The notes: generated by a model from the sequence alone, not told the origin. Counted from the first letter of the stretch, positions 1 through 9,250 are shown. The stretch is 64,000 bases of DNA from Acidobacteriota bacterium (GCA_018268955.1 JAFDVO010000017.1:1-64000); one strand, 5' to 3'. Made by a program: numbers and translations.

Positions 1-3000
1 GTGTTCGAGTACACCTCGGTGTCGAGCACGAGGATGTTCACGTTTGCGCCGGTCGACAGGACATGGTCCAGTCCGCCGTATCCGATGTCGTAGGCCCAGC
101 CGTCCCCGCCCACGATCCAGACGCTCTTCTTGACCAGGTAGTCGGCGAGACCCTCGAGTTCGACGGCCAGTTGCTTCGTCACGTGGTCGGCATCCGGCTT
201 CGCTCGCAAGCCGGAGAGCTGTCGACGCAACTCGACGACGCGCGCGCGCTGGTCGGCGATGCCCGCCTCATCATGCTGGTCGGCGGACAACAGGGATCCA
301 GAGAGCTCTGGCGACAGCACGCCCGCGAGACGACGCACGAGGTCGTGCGCGCGATGCTCGTGCTGGTCGACGGAGAGCCGGATGCCGAGGCCGAACTCCG
401 CGTTGTCCTCGAATAGCGAGTTCGCCCACGCGGGTCCCCGGCCGTCACGATTCACCGAGTACGGCGTGGTCGGGAGGTTGCCGCCGTAGATGGACGAGCA
501 GCCGGTCGCATTCGCCACGACCGCGCGGTCCCCGAACAACTGGGTCAGCAGCTTGAGATACGGGGTTTCGCCGCAGCCGGCGCACGCCCCGGAGTACTCG
601 AAGAGCGGCTGCAGGAACTGCGTCCCCTTCACGTCCTGGTGCACCAGGCGGCGATCGACCTCCGGCAGTTCCAGGAAGAAGGCGTAGTTCTCGCGCTCGG
701 CGTCGCGCAGCGGCGCCTGCGGTTGCATGTAGACCGCCTTGTGAGCGGGGTTGGCCTTGTCCTTCGCCGGGCACACCGAGACGCAGATGCCGCACCCGGT
801 GCAGTCCTCGGGTGCGACCTGCACGGTGTACTGCCCTTGCAGGTCATGAGACCTGTACGGGACGTGCTTGAACGTGGCGGGCGCGCTCGCGAGGGTCGAC
901 TCGTCGTAGACCTTCACGCGGATCGCGGCATGCGGGCAGACCATCGCGCACTTGTTGCACTGGATGCACAGCGCCTCGTCCCACACGGGGATCTCGCTCG
1001 CGATGTTGCGCTTCTCCCACTTCGAGGTGCCGGTCGGCCACGTGCCGTCCGCGGGGAAGGCGCTCACCGGGAGGCGGTCGCCCTGGTTCGCGATCATGAT
1101 GGCCGTGACGCGCTTCACGAAGTCGGTCGCCTCCGCAGGAACAGGCGGCGGCACATGGTGGGCCGAGGTGGCCGCGGCAGGTACCCGCACCTCATACAGG
1201 TGCGAGAGCGTGTCGTCCACGGCCTGGTAATTCTTCTGGACGACCGCATCGCCGCGCTTGCTATAGCTCTTCTTGATGGCACCCTTGATGTGCGCGATCG
1301 CTTCGTCCCTCGGAAGCACGCCCGAGATCGCGAAGAAGCAGGTCTGCATCACCGTGTTGATGCGCGTGCCCATCCCGTTGGCCTTCGCCACGGAGTAGGC
1401 ATCGATCACGAACATGCGCAGCCGCTTGTCGACGATCTGCTGCTGGACCTCCCATGGCAGCTGATCCCAGACCTGGTCGGGACCATAGGGTGCGTTGAGC
1501 AGGAACGTTCCGCCGTGTTCGGCATAGCCGAGCACGTCGTACCGTTCGAGGAACGACCACTGATGGCACGCCACGAACGACGCGTGCGACACCAGGTACG
1601 GCGCGTGGATCGGGTCCGGCCCGAAGCGGAGGTGCGAGATGGTGATCGCGCCCGACTTCTTCGAGTCGTACACGAAGTAGCCCTGCGCGAACGCGTCGGT
1701 CTCCTCGCCGATAATCTTGATCGAGTTCTTGTTCGCCCCGACGGTGCCGTCAGCGCCGAGCCCGAAGAAGACCGCGCGCACGGCGTTGTGCGGCTCGATG
1801 TCGAACTGCTCATCCACCGCCAGCGACAGGTGCGTCACGTCGTCGACAATGCCGACGGTGAACCGTGGGCGCGGCTTGAAGCGGGCGAGTTCGTCGAAGA
1901 CCGCCTTCGCCATGGCTGGCGAGAACTCCTTCGAGCCGAGCCCGTAGCGGCCGCCGATGACCAGCTCGGGTGAGACCTGGGGGGCGAAGTCCTGGGCGCC
2001 GAGCCGCACTTCGGCGAGCGCGGTCATGACGTCCTGGAAGAGCGGCTCGCCAAGCGCGCCCGGTTCCTTCGTCCGATCGAGCACTGCAATCTGGCGCACC
2101 GTCGGCGGCAGTGCGGCGAGTAGATGGGCTGCGCTGAACGGCCGGTAGAGATGAACGCCGACCACGCCGACCTTCGCGCCAGGGCCGAGTGCGTCCACCG
2201 TGGACGCGACCGTCTCGAAGGCCGAGCCCATGACGATGATGACCCGCTCAGCGTCGGGTGCGCCGTGGTATTCGAACAGCTTGTACCGGCGCCCGGTCAG
2301 CTCCGCGAATCGGTCCATCGCTGCCTGGACGACCGCGGCGGTCCGGTCATAGTAGCTGTTGACCGCTTCGCGGTTCTGGAAGAAGACGTCCGGGTTCTGC
2401 GCTGACCCGCGAAGGACCGGGTGGTCGGGGGAAAGTGCGCGATCGCGATGCGCGGCGACCAGGCGGTCGTCGATCATCGCGCGGATCGTTTCCGGTTCGA
2501 CGGCGGCGATCTTCGCCAGCTCGTGCGACGTGCGGAAGCCATCGAAGAAGTGCAGGAAGGGAATGCGCGACTCGAGCGCCGCTGCATGCGCCACCAGCGC
2601 GAGATCCTGCGCCTCCTGCACGGAGTGCGACGAGAGCAGCGCGAAGCCGGTCGACCTCGTGGACATCACGTCGCTGTGGTCGCCGAAGATCGACAGCGCA
2701 TGCGTCGCGACGGCGCGGGCCGTCACATGGAAGACGGCGGGCGTGAGTTCGCCCGCGATCTTGAACATGTTCGGGATCATCAGGAGGAGCCCCTGGCTGG
2801 CGGTGAAGGTCGTCGCCAGACCTCCGCCCTGGAGCGCCCCGTGCACGGCGCCGGCAGCGCCGCCTTCGGACTGCATCTCGACCACGGTCGGCACGGCGCC
2901 CCACAGGTTCGTGCGGCCGTCGGCGGACCAGGCATCGGCGTTCTCCGCCATGCTGGACGAGGGAGTGATCGGATAGATGGCGATGACGTCGCTCAGCTGA

Positions 3001-3056
3001 TACGCGACCGCTGAACAGGCATCGTTGCCGTCAACAGTAATCCACCTGGTTGTCAC
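1..3056 (-). CDS. nifJ: Pyruvate:ferredoxin/flavodoxin oxidoreductase, C-terminus cut by window edge
   Basis: Single-chain PFOR that splits pyruvate with CoA into acetyl-CoA and CO2 and passes electrons to ferredoxin or flavodoxin. The minus-strand reading frame starts at GTG 3056 and gives the family N-terminus VDGNDACSAVAYQLS followed by AIYPITPSS. GLGADGTVGANK is at about residue 440. Two 4Fe-4S motifs (CIQCNKCAMVCP and CTGCGICVSVCP) lie at about residues 700-750. The thiamine diphosphate signature GGDGWAYDIGYGG is near residue 975. About 1,018 codons are present; the family is usually about 1,170-1,200, so roughly the last 160 residues lie off the left edge. A GGGGG run seven bases before the GTG can act as ribosome-binding site. 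Neighbouring NO-reductase genes suggest a low-oxygen lifestyle. Identity is secure. Confidence 0.95.
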   Translation of the reverse strand, partial: MTTRWITVDGNDACSAVAYQLSDVIAIYPITPSSSMAENADAWSADGRTNLWGAVPTVVEMQSEGGAAGAVHGALQGGGLATTFTASQGLLLMIPNMFKIAGELTPAVFHVTARAVATHALSIFGDHSDVMSTRSTGFALLSSHSVQEAQDLALVAHAAALESRIPFLHFFDGFRTSHELAKIAAVEPETIRAMIDDRLVAAHRDRALSPDHPVLRGSAQNPDVFFQNREAVNSYYDRTAAVVQAAMDRFAELTGRRYKLFEYHGAPDAERVIIVMGSAFETVASTVDALGPGAKVGVVGVHLYRPFSAAHLLAALPPTVRQIAVLDRTKEPGALGEPLFQDVMTALAEVRLGAQDFAPQVSPELVIGGRYGLGSKEFSPAMAKAVFDELARFKPRPRFTVGIVDDVTHLSLAVDEQFDIEPHNAVRAVFFGLGADGTVGANKNSIKIIGEETDAFAQGYFVYDSKKSGAITISHLRFGPDPIHAPYLVSHASFVACHQWSFLERYDVLGYAEHGGTFLLNAPYGPDQVWDQLPWEVQQQIVDKRLRMFVIDAYSVAKANGMGTRINTVMQTCFFAISGVLPRDEAIAHIKGAIKKSYSKRGDAVVQKNYQAVDDTLSHLYEVRVPAAATSAHHVPPPVPAEATDFVKRVTAIMIANQGDRLPVSAFPADGTWPTGTSKWEKRNIASEIPVWDEALCIQCNKCAMVCPHAAIRVKVYDESTLASAPATFKHVPYRSHDLQGQYTVQVAPEDCTGCGICVSVCPAKDKANPAHKAVYMQPQAPLRDAERENYAFFLELPEVDRRLVHQDVKGTQFLQPLFEYSGACAGCGETPYLKLLTQLFGDRAVVANATGCSSIYGGNLPTTPYSVNRDGRGPAWANSLFEDNAEFGLGIRLSVDQHEHRAHDLVRRLAGVLSPELSGSLLSADQHDEAGIADQRARVVELRRQLSGLRAKPDADHVTKQLAVELEGLADYLVKKSVWIVGGDGWAYDIGYGGLDHVLSTGANVNILVLDTEVYSN

Positions 3057-3199
3057 GGTAATGCCCCCGCTCGTGCCGGCCGCACGGAGCGAAGTGTCCG
3101 TCTGGCCGAGCACGCTGCATGGGGCAGTGCAACTCTCATGCTGCCGGCGCAGCCCTGGGTTCCGGCGCATTTCGCCCGTGTGCGCCGGGATCTCGCGGT

Positions 3200-4405
3200 T
3201 CAGGCGCCGGTGTGTTCGCAGTCGATCGCGGACTGATCACCGGTGACGAGGCGCAGCGGTACGGTGAGTGGCGTGCGATGCGGCTCCATCGCCGGAGCGG
3301 GCGGAGGCACGGCGACGTAAGCCGTTGGTTCGTAGGCGCATAGCGGGTCTGAGCCGAGCGCGTTGCCCGTTGCGGCGTAGGCACGGGAGCGCGAGCCGCC
3401 GCAGGTCGTGCGGAACTCACATGCGCCGCACTTGCCTTCGAGCCGAGCCGCATCCCTGAGCATGCGGAACAGCGCATCGTCGCGGTACACGTCGGCAAGG
3501 GACGCGGTGCGGACATTTCCGCGCGTCATCGGCAAAAAGCCACTGGGACAGATCTGTCCGACGTGATCGACGAACACGAACCCGTTCCCGTCGCCGACGC
3601 TTCGCGTGGCGCGGAGCTGGCGGCGCCGTTCAACGGCACGTGTCGGCAGGCCAGCCGCTTCGCGCGCCTGTTCTCGCTGCTGCACGACGCGCTGGTAGTG
3701 GGGGGCCTCGGTGGTCTTGATCCCGAACGGTGCCGTGAGAGAGAGGTCGTAGAGATACCCGAGCACGTCCTCGCACTCGCTGGCGGAGATCTGGTCGAGG
3801 CTGGCGCCGCGCCCGGTCTGCACGAGGAAGAACACGGCCCACAGCGTGATGGGGAGCTCCGACATGCGTGCCGCCATGGCGTGCAGGTGCGGAAGCGTGA
3901 TGCGGCTGACGGTCGTGTTGATCTGGAGCGGCAGGTCCAGCGCGATCGCCGACTCGATGATGCGCATCGTCCAGTCGTACGAGCCGCGCACGCGACGGAA
4001 GGCATCGTGAGACGCCGCGTCCGGACCGTCGAGGCTGACCGCAATGCGCGACAGGCCCGCATCCTTCAGCTCGGCGAGCCTGGCTGGCGTCGCAGCCGCG
4101 GTGCCGCTTGGCGTGAGCGCAACGGTGAGGCCCTGATCGGAGGCGTGGCGCACGAGGCGGGCCAGGTCGGGCCGTCGCATCGGGTCTCCGCCGGTTAGCA
4201 CGAACAGGGGCGGCGGCGTGCCGAGCCCACGCACCTGATAGATCAACGCGAAGCCTTCCTCCGTTGTCAGCTCGTGCGGGTCACGCCTCGCGATCGCGTC
4301 GGCCCGGCAGTGCACGCACGCGAGTGCGCATGCGCGGGTCGTTTCCCAGATGACGAGGAAGGGTGTCTGGTCGAAGGCCGTGGGGAACAGGGGCGGTGCC
4401 GGCAT
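3200..4405 (-). CDS. Radical SAM/SPASM domain protein (BA_1875/TIGR04053-like)
   Basis: A 401-residue radical SAM protein. The cluster motif CALACVHC at about residues 27-34 binds the SAM-cleaving 4Fe-4S cluster. LTGGDPMRR (SAM-binding GGDP) and SLDGPDAASHD follow. A C-terminal SPASM-type region with CGACEFRTTCGG would bind an auxiliary cluster. The family resembles haem-related radical SAM enzymes (AhbD/NirJ), but the substrate cannot be told from sequence. The promoter has the same palindrome and GACACT spacing as the NO-reductase/RIC promoters, so it is probably co-regulated with NO detoxification. There is no Shine-Dalgarno: GACACT ends six bases before ATG 4405, so the mRNA is probably leaderless. 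Confidence 0.85.
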   Translation of the reverse strand: MPAPPLFPTAFDQTPFLVIWETTRACALACVHCRADAIARRDPHELTTEEGFALIYQVRGLGTPPPLFVLTGGDPMRRPDLARLVRHASDQGLTVALTPSGTAAATPARLAELKDAGLSRIAVSLDGPDAASHDAFRRVRGSYDWTMRIIESAIALDLPLQINTTVSRITLPHLHAMAARMSELPITLWAVFFLVQTGRGASLDQISASECEDVLGYLYDLSLTAPFGIKTTEAPHYQRVVQQREQAREAAGLPTRAVERRRQLRATRSVGDGNGFVFVDHVGQICPSGFLPMTRGNVRTASLADVYRDDALFRMLRDAARLEGKCGACEFRTTCGGSRSRAYAATGNALGSDPLCAYEPTAYVAVPPPAPAMEPHRTPLTVPLRLVTGDQSAIDCEHTGA

Positions 4406-4438
4406 GACCGCAGTGTCGCGCGTCGGCGACAGCGTTCA

Positions 4439-4454
4439 TATGACGGCGGTCATG
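4439..4454 (-). promoter_or_regulatory. Crp/Fnr-type operator of the radical SAM gene
   Basis: The core ATGAC-GGCG-GTCAT (4440-4453) is a palindrome in its five-base arms. Its centre (4446.5) is 41.5 bp upstream of the A of the ATG at 4405. GACACT lies at 4417-4412, 21 bases after the 16-bp site. Arm sequence and spacing match the norZ/ric site at 7661-7676, so the same regulator probably binds both. The position is the one used by class II Crp/Fnr activators. Confidence 0.65.
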
Positions 4455-4465
4455 TCACGGAAGTG

Positions 4466-4644
4466 GGGGACTGGGGACCGGGGACTCGGAACTCGGAGCT
4501 GGCGACTGGCTGGGAACTCGGAACTGGGGACTGGGAACTCGGAGGTGGGGGACCGGGAACTCGGCGCTGGGGACTCGGACCTCGGAACTCGGAGCTCGGA
4601 TGGAGGGCACAGATCCGGGGGCAGAGGTCAGAGGTCAGAGGGGT
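4466..4644. repeat. Degenerate 7-bp tandem repeat (GGRACTC type)
   Basis: About 19 imperfect heptamers such as GGGGACT, CGGAACT and CGGAGCT, followed by AGAGGTC copies. It fills the gap between the radical SAM promoter and the 3' end of the regulator gene. No coding sense; one of many period-7/8 arrays in the window. Confidence 0.8.
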
Positions 4645-4653
4645 CCAACTCCC

Positions 4654-5340
4654 TCATGCGTTCGCGATCGCCTCGAGTGATGCGGTGTCGATAACGACGA
4701 AGCCGTCTTTCTCGGTGCGAACGATGTCGTCCTTGCCCCAGCGGCTCATGATGCGGATGCAGGTCTCAATCGTCGTGCCGGTCATGTCGGCCAGTTCCTG
4801 CCGCGAGAGCGGGAGCCCGACGAAGGCGCCGTCGGTGTGCGGACGGCCGATGTCCTGGGCGAGCTTCAGGAAGAGCCGCGCGAAACGGGCTTCCACCCGT
4901 CCGCCGGAGAGTTCTGCGAGGCGCTTGGTGAGCTCGATGAGCCGGAGCGTGAGGCCCGTGAGGATGCCGCGCACCAGCGTCGGATACTGTTCGAGCAGGG
5001 AGAAGAACGTCGTGCGCGGGATCAGGATGCAGGCCGTTTCCTCCATCGTGATCGCGGAGGCTGGAAACGGCCGCCCCTCATAGACGGCGACGGCGCCGAG
5101 CGGTTCGCCGGCGCCGAACACTTCGAGGATCACTTCCTTGCCGCTCGGCAGCATCTTGACCACCTTCACGCGGCCGGTCGCCACCGAGTAGAAGAAGTCC
5201 GACGGCTCGCCCTCGGCGAAGACGGTCTCGCCTCGGGCGAACTGCCGGACGCGCGCGACGCTTGCGACGCGCTGGCGATCCTCCGCGGACAGCCGCCTGA
5301 AGCTGGGTGTCGCGCGGAGGATCTGGTCGATGTCGGTCAT
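4654..5340 (-). CDS. Crp/Fnr family transcriptional regulator (DNR/NnrR-like)
   Basis: A 228-residue regulator starting at ATG 5340. An N-terminal cyclic-nucleotide-fold sensor (about 10-125), a long dimer helix and a C-terminal winged HTH (about 165-215; LSRQELADMTGTTIETCIRIMSRW) are visible. The recognition helix keeps the Glu and Arg that read the TGA core in Crp/Fnr sites. Only two cysteines are present and there is no N-terminal Cys cluster, so it is not an Fe-S FNR; a haem or redox NO sensor of DNR type fits better. Its ATG overlaps the norZ stop (ATGA), so it is co-translated with NO reductase and is the likely reader of the ATGAC-N4-GTCAT sites at 4439 and 7661. An overlong upstream reading frame into norZ was discarded. 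Confidence 0.88.
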   Translation of the reverse strand: MTDIDQILRATPSFRRLSAEDRQRVASVARVRQFARGETVFAEGEPSDFFYSVATGRVKVVKMLPSGKEVILEVFGAGEPLGAVAVYEGRPFPASAITMEETACILIPRTTFFSLLEQYPTLVRGILTGLTLRLIELTKRLAELSGGRVEARFARLFLKLAQDIGRPHTDGAFVGLPLSRQELADMTGTTIETCIRIMSRWGKDDIVRTEKDGFVVIDTASLEAIANA

Positions 5341-7598
5341 GCCACCTGGTGTGCAGGCTTCTTCTTCATGGTCGGGGCCGGTGCCTGCTGATACGAGTAC
5401 CCCTGCGACAGGCCCACCAGGAAGATCACGAGTGCGATGGAGCCCGCCGCGAAGATGGTATCGCCGAATGCCCGCATCCACCTCAGCGTGGTGATGGTGT
5501 CGCCAGCGAGGAACTCGGCGCTGCGCGCGTACCAGTAGCCGTGCTCGACCGAGGCCCAGGTCTGCATCAGGCCGACGGGCAGCAAGCTCAGCGTCACCAT
5601 CGCCAGCAGGCCGATGTTGATCGTCCAGAAGGCGAAGCGGATGAGCCCCTCCTTCCACACGCGGTCTGGATGCATCGCGCGCAGGCAGAAGAGCGTCAGC
5701 CCCATGCCGAGCATGCCGTAGACCCCGAACAGCGCCGCGTGGCCGTGCACCGGCGTCGTGTTCAGCCCCTGCATGTAGTACAGCGCAATCGGCGGGTTGA
5801 TCATGAATCCGAAGAGGCCCGCGCCAACGAGGTTCCAGAAGGCAACGGCGACGAAGAAGTAGATGGGCCACCGGTACTTCTCGACCCACGGCGCCGAGCC
5901 GGACAGCTTCAGGTTCTCCCACGCCTCGTAGCCGACGAAGAGCAGCGGCACGACCTCGAGGGCGCTGAACACGGAGCCGAGCGCGAGCACCACGGTCGGC
6001 GTGCCCGAGAAGTACAGGTGATGCAGCGTGCCGATGATGCCGCCAGCCAGGAAGATGGTGCCGGCGAGCACGGTCGCTTCACCGGCCGTGCGCAGGTTCA
6101 CCAGGCCAAGCCGTGCGAACAGGAAGGCGATCACCACCGTGGCGAACACTTCGAAGAAGCCTTCCACCCAGAGGTGGACCACCCACCAGCGCCAGTACTC
6201 GGCCACCGCGATGTTCGTGTGGCGGCCGTAGCCCAGTGCCGCGCCGTAGAAGCCGGCGATGGCGATCGTCGCGATGAAGAGCAGCGTGAGGATGGGCTTC
6301 TGCTCTCCACCCTGGCGCAGCGCGGGGACGATGCCACGCGCCATGAGGCCGAGCCACAGGAACAGGCCGATGAGCAGGGCGATCTGCCAGGCGCGTCCGA
6401 GGTCGATGTACTCGTAGCCGCTGTGGCCGAACCAGAACCACAGGGAGTCGGGGAGCATCTGCTTGATGCTGAGCCACTGCCCCGTCATCGAGCCGGCCAC
6501 CACGACGAGCAGCGCGCCGAAGAGGACGTTCACGCCGAAGCGCTGCCACTTCGGCTCGAAACCGGCGACCGCGGGTGTGATGTAGAGCCCTGCGCCGAGC
6601 CACGCCGTCGCGATCCAGAAGAGCCCGAGCTGCACGTGCCACGTGCGGACGACCGAGTACGGGAGGAACGAGGCGATCTTCAGCCCGTAGAAGCCGTCGC
6701 CTTCGACGCCGTAGTGCGCGGCGATGACGCCCATCCCCATTTGCGCCAGGATCAGGGCGGCGACGATCCAGAAGTACTTCACGAGCGCACGCTGTGAGGG
6801 CGTGGACATGGAGCCGAGCAGCGGATCGTCGGCGGGGATGTCGGCCATCGGCGGCTCCTGCTTGCGTGACGCATACCACGACGCCATCAGCCCGATGCCG
6901 CCGAGCAGGAGGATGATGCTGACGCCGGTCCACACGACCGCTTCGCCGGTGGGCCGGTTGCCCACGAGGTCCTCGTGCGGCCAGTTGCTCGTGTACGTAA
7001 TGTCTGCGCCCGGCCGGTTGGTCGACGCGGCCCATGACGACCAGAATAAGAACGCGGCGAGCTGGCGCGCGCGGGTGGGATCGGTCAGCGTGCCTGCGGG
7101 AATCGCGTACTCGGTGCGGCCGTTCCTGAACAGCTCGGCGTAGTAGGCGGTGTTCGCCGCAATGGCCTCGGCGCGAACGTCGGAGATCGTCAGGCGACGT
7201 GAGGTGGGATCGTACGTGTTGGTGCGAGCCTCGGTGACGAGCCGCTGCCGAAGCGCCGCCTGCTGCTCGGCGGCTGCCTTGTCATAGGCCATCCCGAATT
7301 GCGCGGCGCTCCAGCGGTCCAGCACCTGCACAGCCTCGCGATGCAGCCAGTCAGCGGTCCAGTCCGGCGCGACGTAGCTGCCATGGCCCCAGATCGAGCC
7401 CTGCTCCATGCCGCCCATCGACTGCCAGACGTTCTGGCCTGCCTCGATGTCCGCCCCGGTCATCACGAGGGCGCCGCTGGTGGTGCGCACGTCACCCGGA
7501 ATCGGCGGCGCCATCTGGTAGATGCGCAGGCCCGCCCATCCCAGGACGGCGAACGACAGAACGATGACCGCGGCGAACGCGGTCCACTTGCTTCTCAT
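5337..7598 (-). CDS. norZ: Quinol-dependent nitric oxide reductase (qNor)
   Basis: A 753-residue membrane enzyme reducing 2 NO to N2O with quinol electrons. The N-terminus has one membrane helix and a long periplasmic domain (about 35-215) with the qNor signature GADIEAGQNVWQSMGG. The haem-copper-type core of about 12 helices follows (about 230-740). His-bearing helices include WHVQLGLFWI, VVHLWVEGFFEVFA, GTLHHLYFSG and HGHAALFGVYG. Length is normal for the fused qNor. The start is set by GGAGG eight bases upstream. It overlaps the regulator gene by four bases and is divergent from ric. Expected role is NO detoxification, since no nitrite or nitrous oxide reductase is in the window. Confidence 0.95.
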   Translation of the reverse strand: MRSKWTAFAAVIVLSFAVLGWAGLRIYQMAPPIPGDVRTTSGALVMTGADIEAGQNVWQSMGGMEQGSIWGHGSYVAPDWTADWLHREAVQVLDRWSAAQFGMAYDKAAAEQQAALRQRLVTEARTNTYDPTSRRLTISDVRAEAIAANTAYYAELFRNGRTEYAIPAGTLTDPTRARQLAAFLFWSSWAASTNRPGADITYTSNWPHEDLVGNRPTGEAVVWTGVSIILLLGGIGLMASWYASRKQEPPMADIPADDPLLGSMSTPSQRALVKYFWIVAALILAQMGMGVIAAHYGVEGDGFYGLKIASFLPYSVVRTWHVQLGLFWIATAWLGAGLYITPAVAGFEPKWQRFGVNVLFGALLVVVAGSMTGQWLSIKQMLPDSLWFWFGHSGYEYIDLGRAWQIALLIGLFLWLGLMARGIVPALRQGGEQKPILTLLFIATIAIAGFYGAALGYGRHTNIAVAEYWRWWVVHLWVEGFFEVFATVVIAFLFARLGLVNLRTAGEATVLAGTIFLAGGIIGTLHHLYFSGTPTVVLALGSVFSALEVVPLLFVGYEAWENLKLSGSAPWVEKYRWPIYFFVAVAFWNLVGAGLFGFMINPPIALYYMQGLNTTPVHGHAALFGVYGMLGMGLTLFCLRAMHPDRVWKEGLIRFAFWTINIGLLAMVTLSLLPVGLMQTWASVEHGYWYARSAEFLAGDTITTLRWMRAFGDTIFAAGSIALVIFLVGLSQGYSYQQAPAPTMKKKPAHQVA

Positions 7599-7660
7599 AT
7601 AAGTCCTCCGGTGTCTCGGCTAGTGACATCCGCAGTGTCTGACGCCCGTCCCGCTCGCGC

Positions 7661-7676
7661 TATGACGCGCGTCATA
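7661..7676. promoter_or_regulatory. Bidirectional Crp/Fnr-type operator between norZ and ric
   Basis: TATGACGCGCGTCATA is a perfect 16-bp palindrome. On each strand GACACT begins 21 bases after the palindrome (7639-7634 on minus, 7698-7703 on plus). If GACACT is the -10, both transcription starts (about 7627 and 7710) put the site at exactly -41.5. One operator thus appears to drive both divergent genes. Confidence 0.75.
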
Positions 7677-7761
7677 CCGCTCGCCAGTGAGATGCCAGAC
7701 ACTCGACGCATGGCAGGGCGCCGACCGAGGCGCGGCTGCCGGGAACCTGAGAGGTGGAATC

Positions 7762-8511
7762 ATGACGTCCCGATTCGCCGCCGCCACGCTCGGCTCGATC
7801 GTCGCCGACGACTTCCGCGCGGCGTCAGTGCTCGAGCGATTTGGCCTGGACTTCTGCTGCGGCGGCAAGCGCACGCTCGACGAGGCCTGCGCGCTGCGCC
7901 AGGTCGATCCCGCCGACGTGGAGGCGGCTCTTGGCCAGCTCAGCGGGCCCGTCTCCGCCGACGCCCCAGACGCGAGCTGGGCGGCCGACGAACTGACGCG
8001 GGTGATCGTGCGCCGCCACCATGCGTACATCCGTGCACAGGTGCCAGTGATCACGGGCCACCTGGCACGGCTGACGGCGGTCCACGGCGAGCGTCACCCC
8101 GAGCTGCACACGATCAGGCAGCACTTCGCGCAGATCGCGGACGAACTGCAGATGCACCTGATGAAGGAGGAAGAGATCCTGTTCCCGTACATCCGCGCGC
8201 TTGCGGCAGCGGCGGAGCAGGGCACGCCGCCTCCGCCGAACATGTTCGGCACCGTCATGAACCCGATCCGCATGATGGAGGCCGAGCACCAGAGCGCCGG
8301 GAACGAACTCGAGATCGTGCGGGCGCTCACCCACAACTTCACGGTGCCAGCGGACGGCTGCGCCACGTATCGCGTGTGCTTCGAGGAATTGTCGGCGTTC
8401 GATCGCGACCTGCGCCTGCACATCCACCTCGAGAACAACATCCTGTTCCCGAAGGCGCTCGAACTCGAATCGGCTCTGGTGGGAGCGCCGGTTGCGCGGC
8501 GCGGTCGATAG
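7762..8511 (+). CDS. ric: Iron-sulfur cluster repair di-iron protein RIC (YtfE/ScdA)
   Basis: A 249-residue protein that repairs Fe-S clusters damaged by NO or oxidants. The N-terminal ScdA/DUF542 domain carries FGLDFCCGGKRTL (about 27-39). A hemerythrin-like domain follows with di-iron ligands in RRHHAYIRAQ, HLMKEEEILFPYI, MEAEHQSAG and LHIHLENNILFP. The start ATG 7762 follows GAGAGGTGG; a longer in-frame start at 7687 would lie upstream of the ribosome-binding site and before the predicted transcription start. Divergent from norZ and sharing its operator, so both should be induced by NO. Confidence 0.93.
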   Translation: MTSRFAAATLGSIVADDFRAASVLERFGLDFCCGGKRTLDEACALRQVDPADVEAALGQLSGPVSADAPDASWAADELTRVIVRRHHAYIRAQVPVITGHLARLTAVHGERHPELHTIRQHFAQIADELQMHLMKEEEILFPYIRALAAAAEQGTPPPPNMFGTVMNPIRMMEAEHQSAGNELEIVRALTHNFTVPADGCATYRVCFEELSAFDRDLRLHIHLENNILFPKALELESALVGAPVARRGR

Positions 8512-8553
8512 CAGCGACGACGGAAGAAGGCGCGTGAGGCGGGACTGAGTGGA

Positions 8554-8582
8554 CTGGGGGCGGCAACAGCGCCGGCCCCCAG
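8554..8582. terminator. Hairpin between convergent ric and sodC
   Basis: Arms CTGGGGGC and GCCCCCAG pair perfectly, and inner bases extend the stem with a bulge. There is no T tract. It sits between two convergent genes and may terminate both. Confidence 0.5.
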
Positions 8583-8597
8583 CCGGTCGGCGAGCCG

Positions 8598-9122
8598 CTA
8601 CTTCGTGATCACGCCGCAGGCAATGCGGTCGCCTGCAGCACCTGCCGGATCGGTCTTCATGTCATCGGGGCCCGCGTGGACGACGAGCGCCGTGCCGCCA
8701 TTGGCGAACACGGAGTTCGCGCCGCTGCCGAGCGTGATCCCCTTGGCCATCACCATGCCCTTCGCGGTCCCGTCAGCCGCGACGGTGAAGTTCTCCATGT
8801 CACCGGCGTGCGGGCCTTCCGGGTTCTGCAGGCCGTGCTTCTTGCTGGCCGGGTTGAAGTGCGGACCGGCCGTCGTGAAGCCAGGCGCCTCGCACTTCGC
8901 GACCGAGTGCACGTGCAGCGCGTGCTCGCCCGGCTTCAGGTTCTTGAGATCGAGCTGGATGTGCACCATGTTCATCGTTTCGGTGAGCGTCGCCGTCCCG
9001 ATCGACTGACCTTGCGCATCCTTCAGCTCCACCTTCACGGGACCCTGTGCCGCCAGACTCGCCGTCAGCACCACGGCGCCGAGACCAGCGCCGATCATCC
9101 CACCAGAGATCCACTGCTTCAT
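8598..9122 (-). CDS. sodC: Periplasmic Cu/Zn superoxide dismutase
   Basis: A 174-residue exported SOD. A signal peptide covers about residues 1-25 (MKQWISGGMIG then a hydrophobic run to SLAAQ). Metal and disulfide motifs are in order: HALHVHSVAKC, TAGPHFNP, GPHAGDMENF, ALVVHAGPDD and GDRIACGVI. The start ATG 9122 has GGAGG upstream and directly precedes the signal peptide; the longer frame to 9239 adds a non-signal extension. Protects against extracytoplasmic superoxide, which fits the neighbouring NO-defence genes because it limits peroxynitrite formation. Confidence 0.93.
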   Translation of the reverse strand: MKQWISGGMIGAGLGAVVLTASLAAQGPVKVELKDAQGQSIGTATLTETMNMVHIQLDLKNLKPGEHALHVHSVAKCEAPGFTTAGPHFNPASKKHGLQNPEGPHAGDMENFTVAADGTAKGMVMAKGITLGSGANSVFANGGTALVVHAGPDDMKTDPAGAAGDRIACGVITK

Positions 9123-9250
9123 CGCATCCTCCAGAGAAAGCTCGAACCAGACAGACCGACAGCATAGCCCAAAGGGTCGAGTCGACGGGAAACCGGCAGA
9201 ATCTTCGGCATTCGGTTTGCCTTTTGACCATGTCGTCATGGAGTCACATC

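Noticed and set aside
639-1973. 444-residue plus-strand ORF
   Set aside because: Antisense shadow of nifJ in high-GC DNA; Arg/His-rich composition and no domain.
5307-6797. 496-residue plus-strand ORF
   Set aside because: Antisense to norZ, low-complexity charged sequence; norZ is unambiguous.
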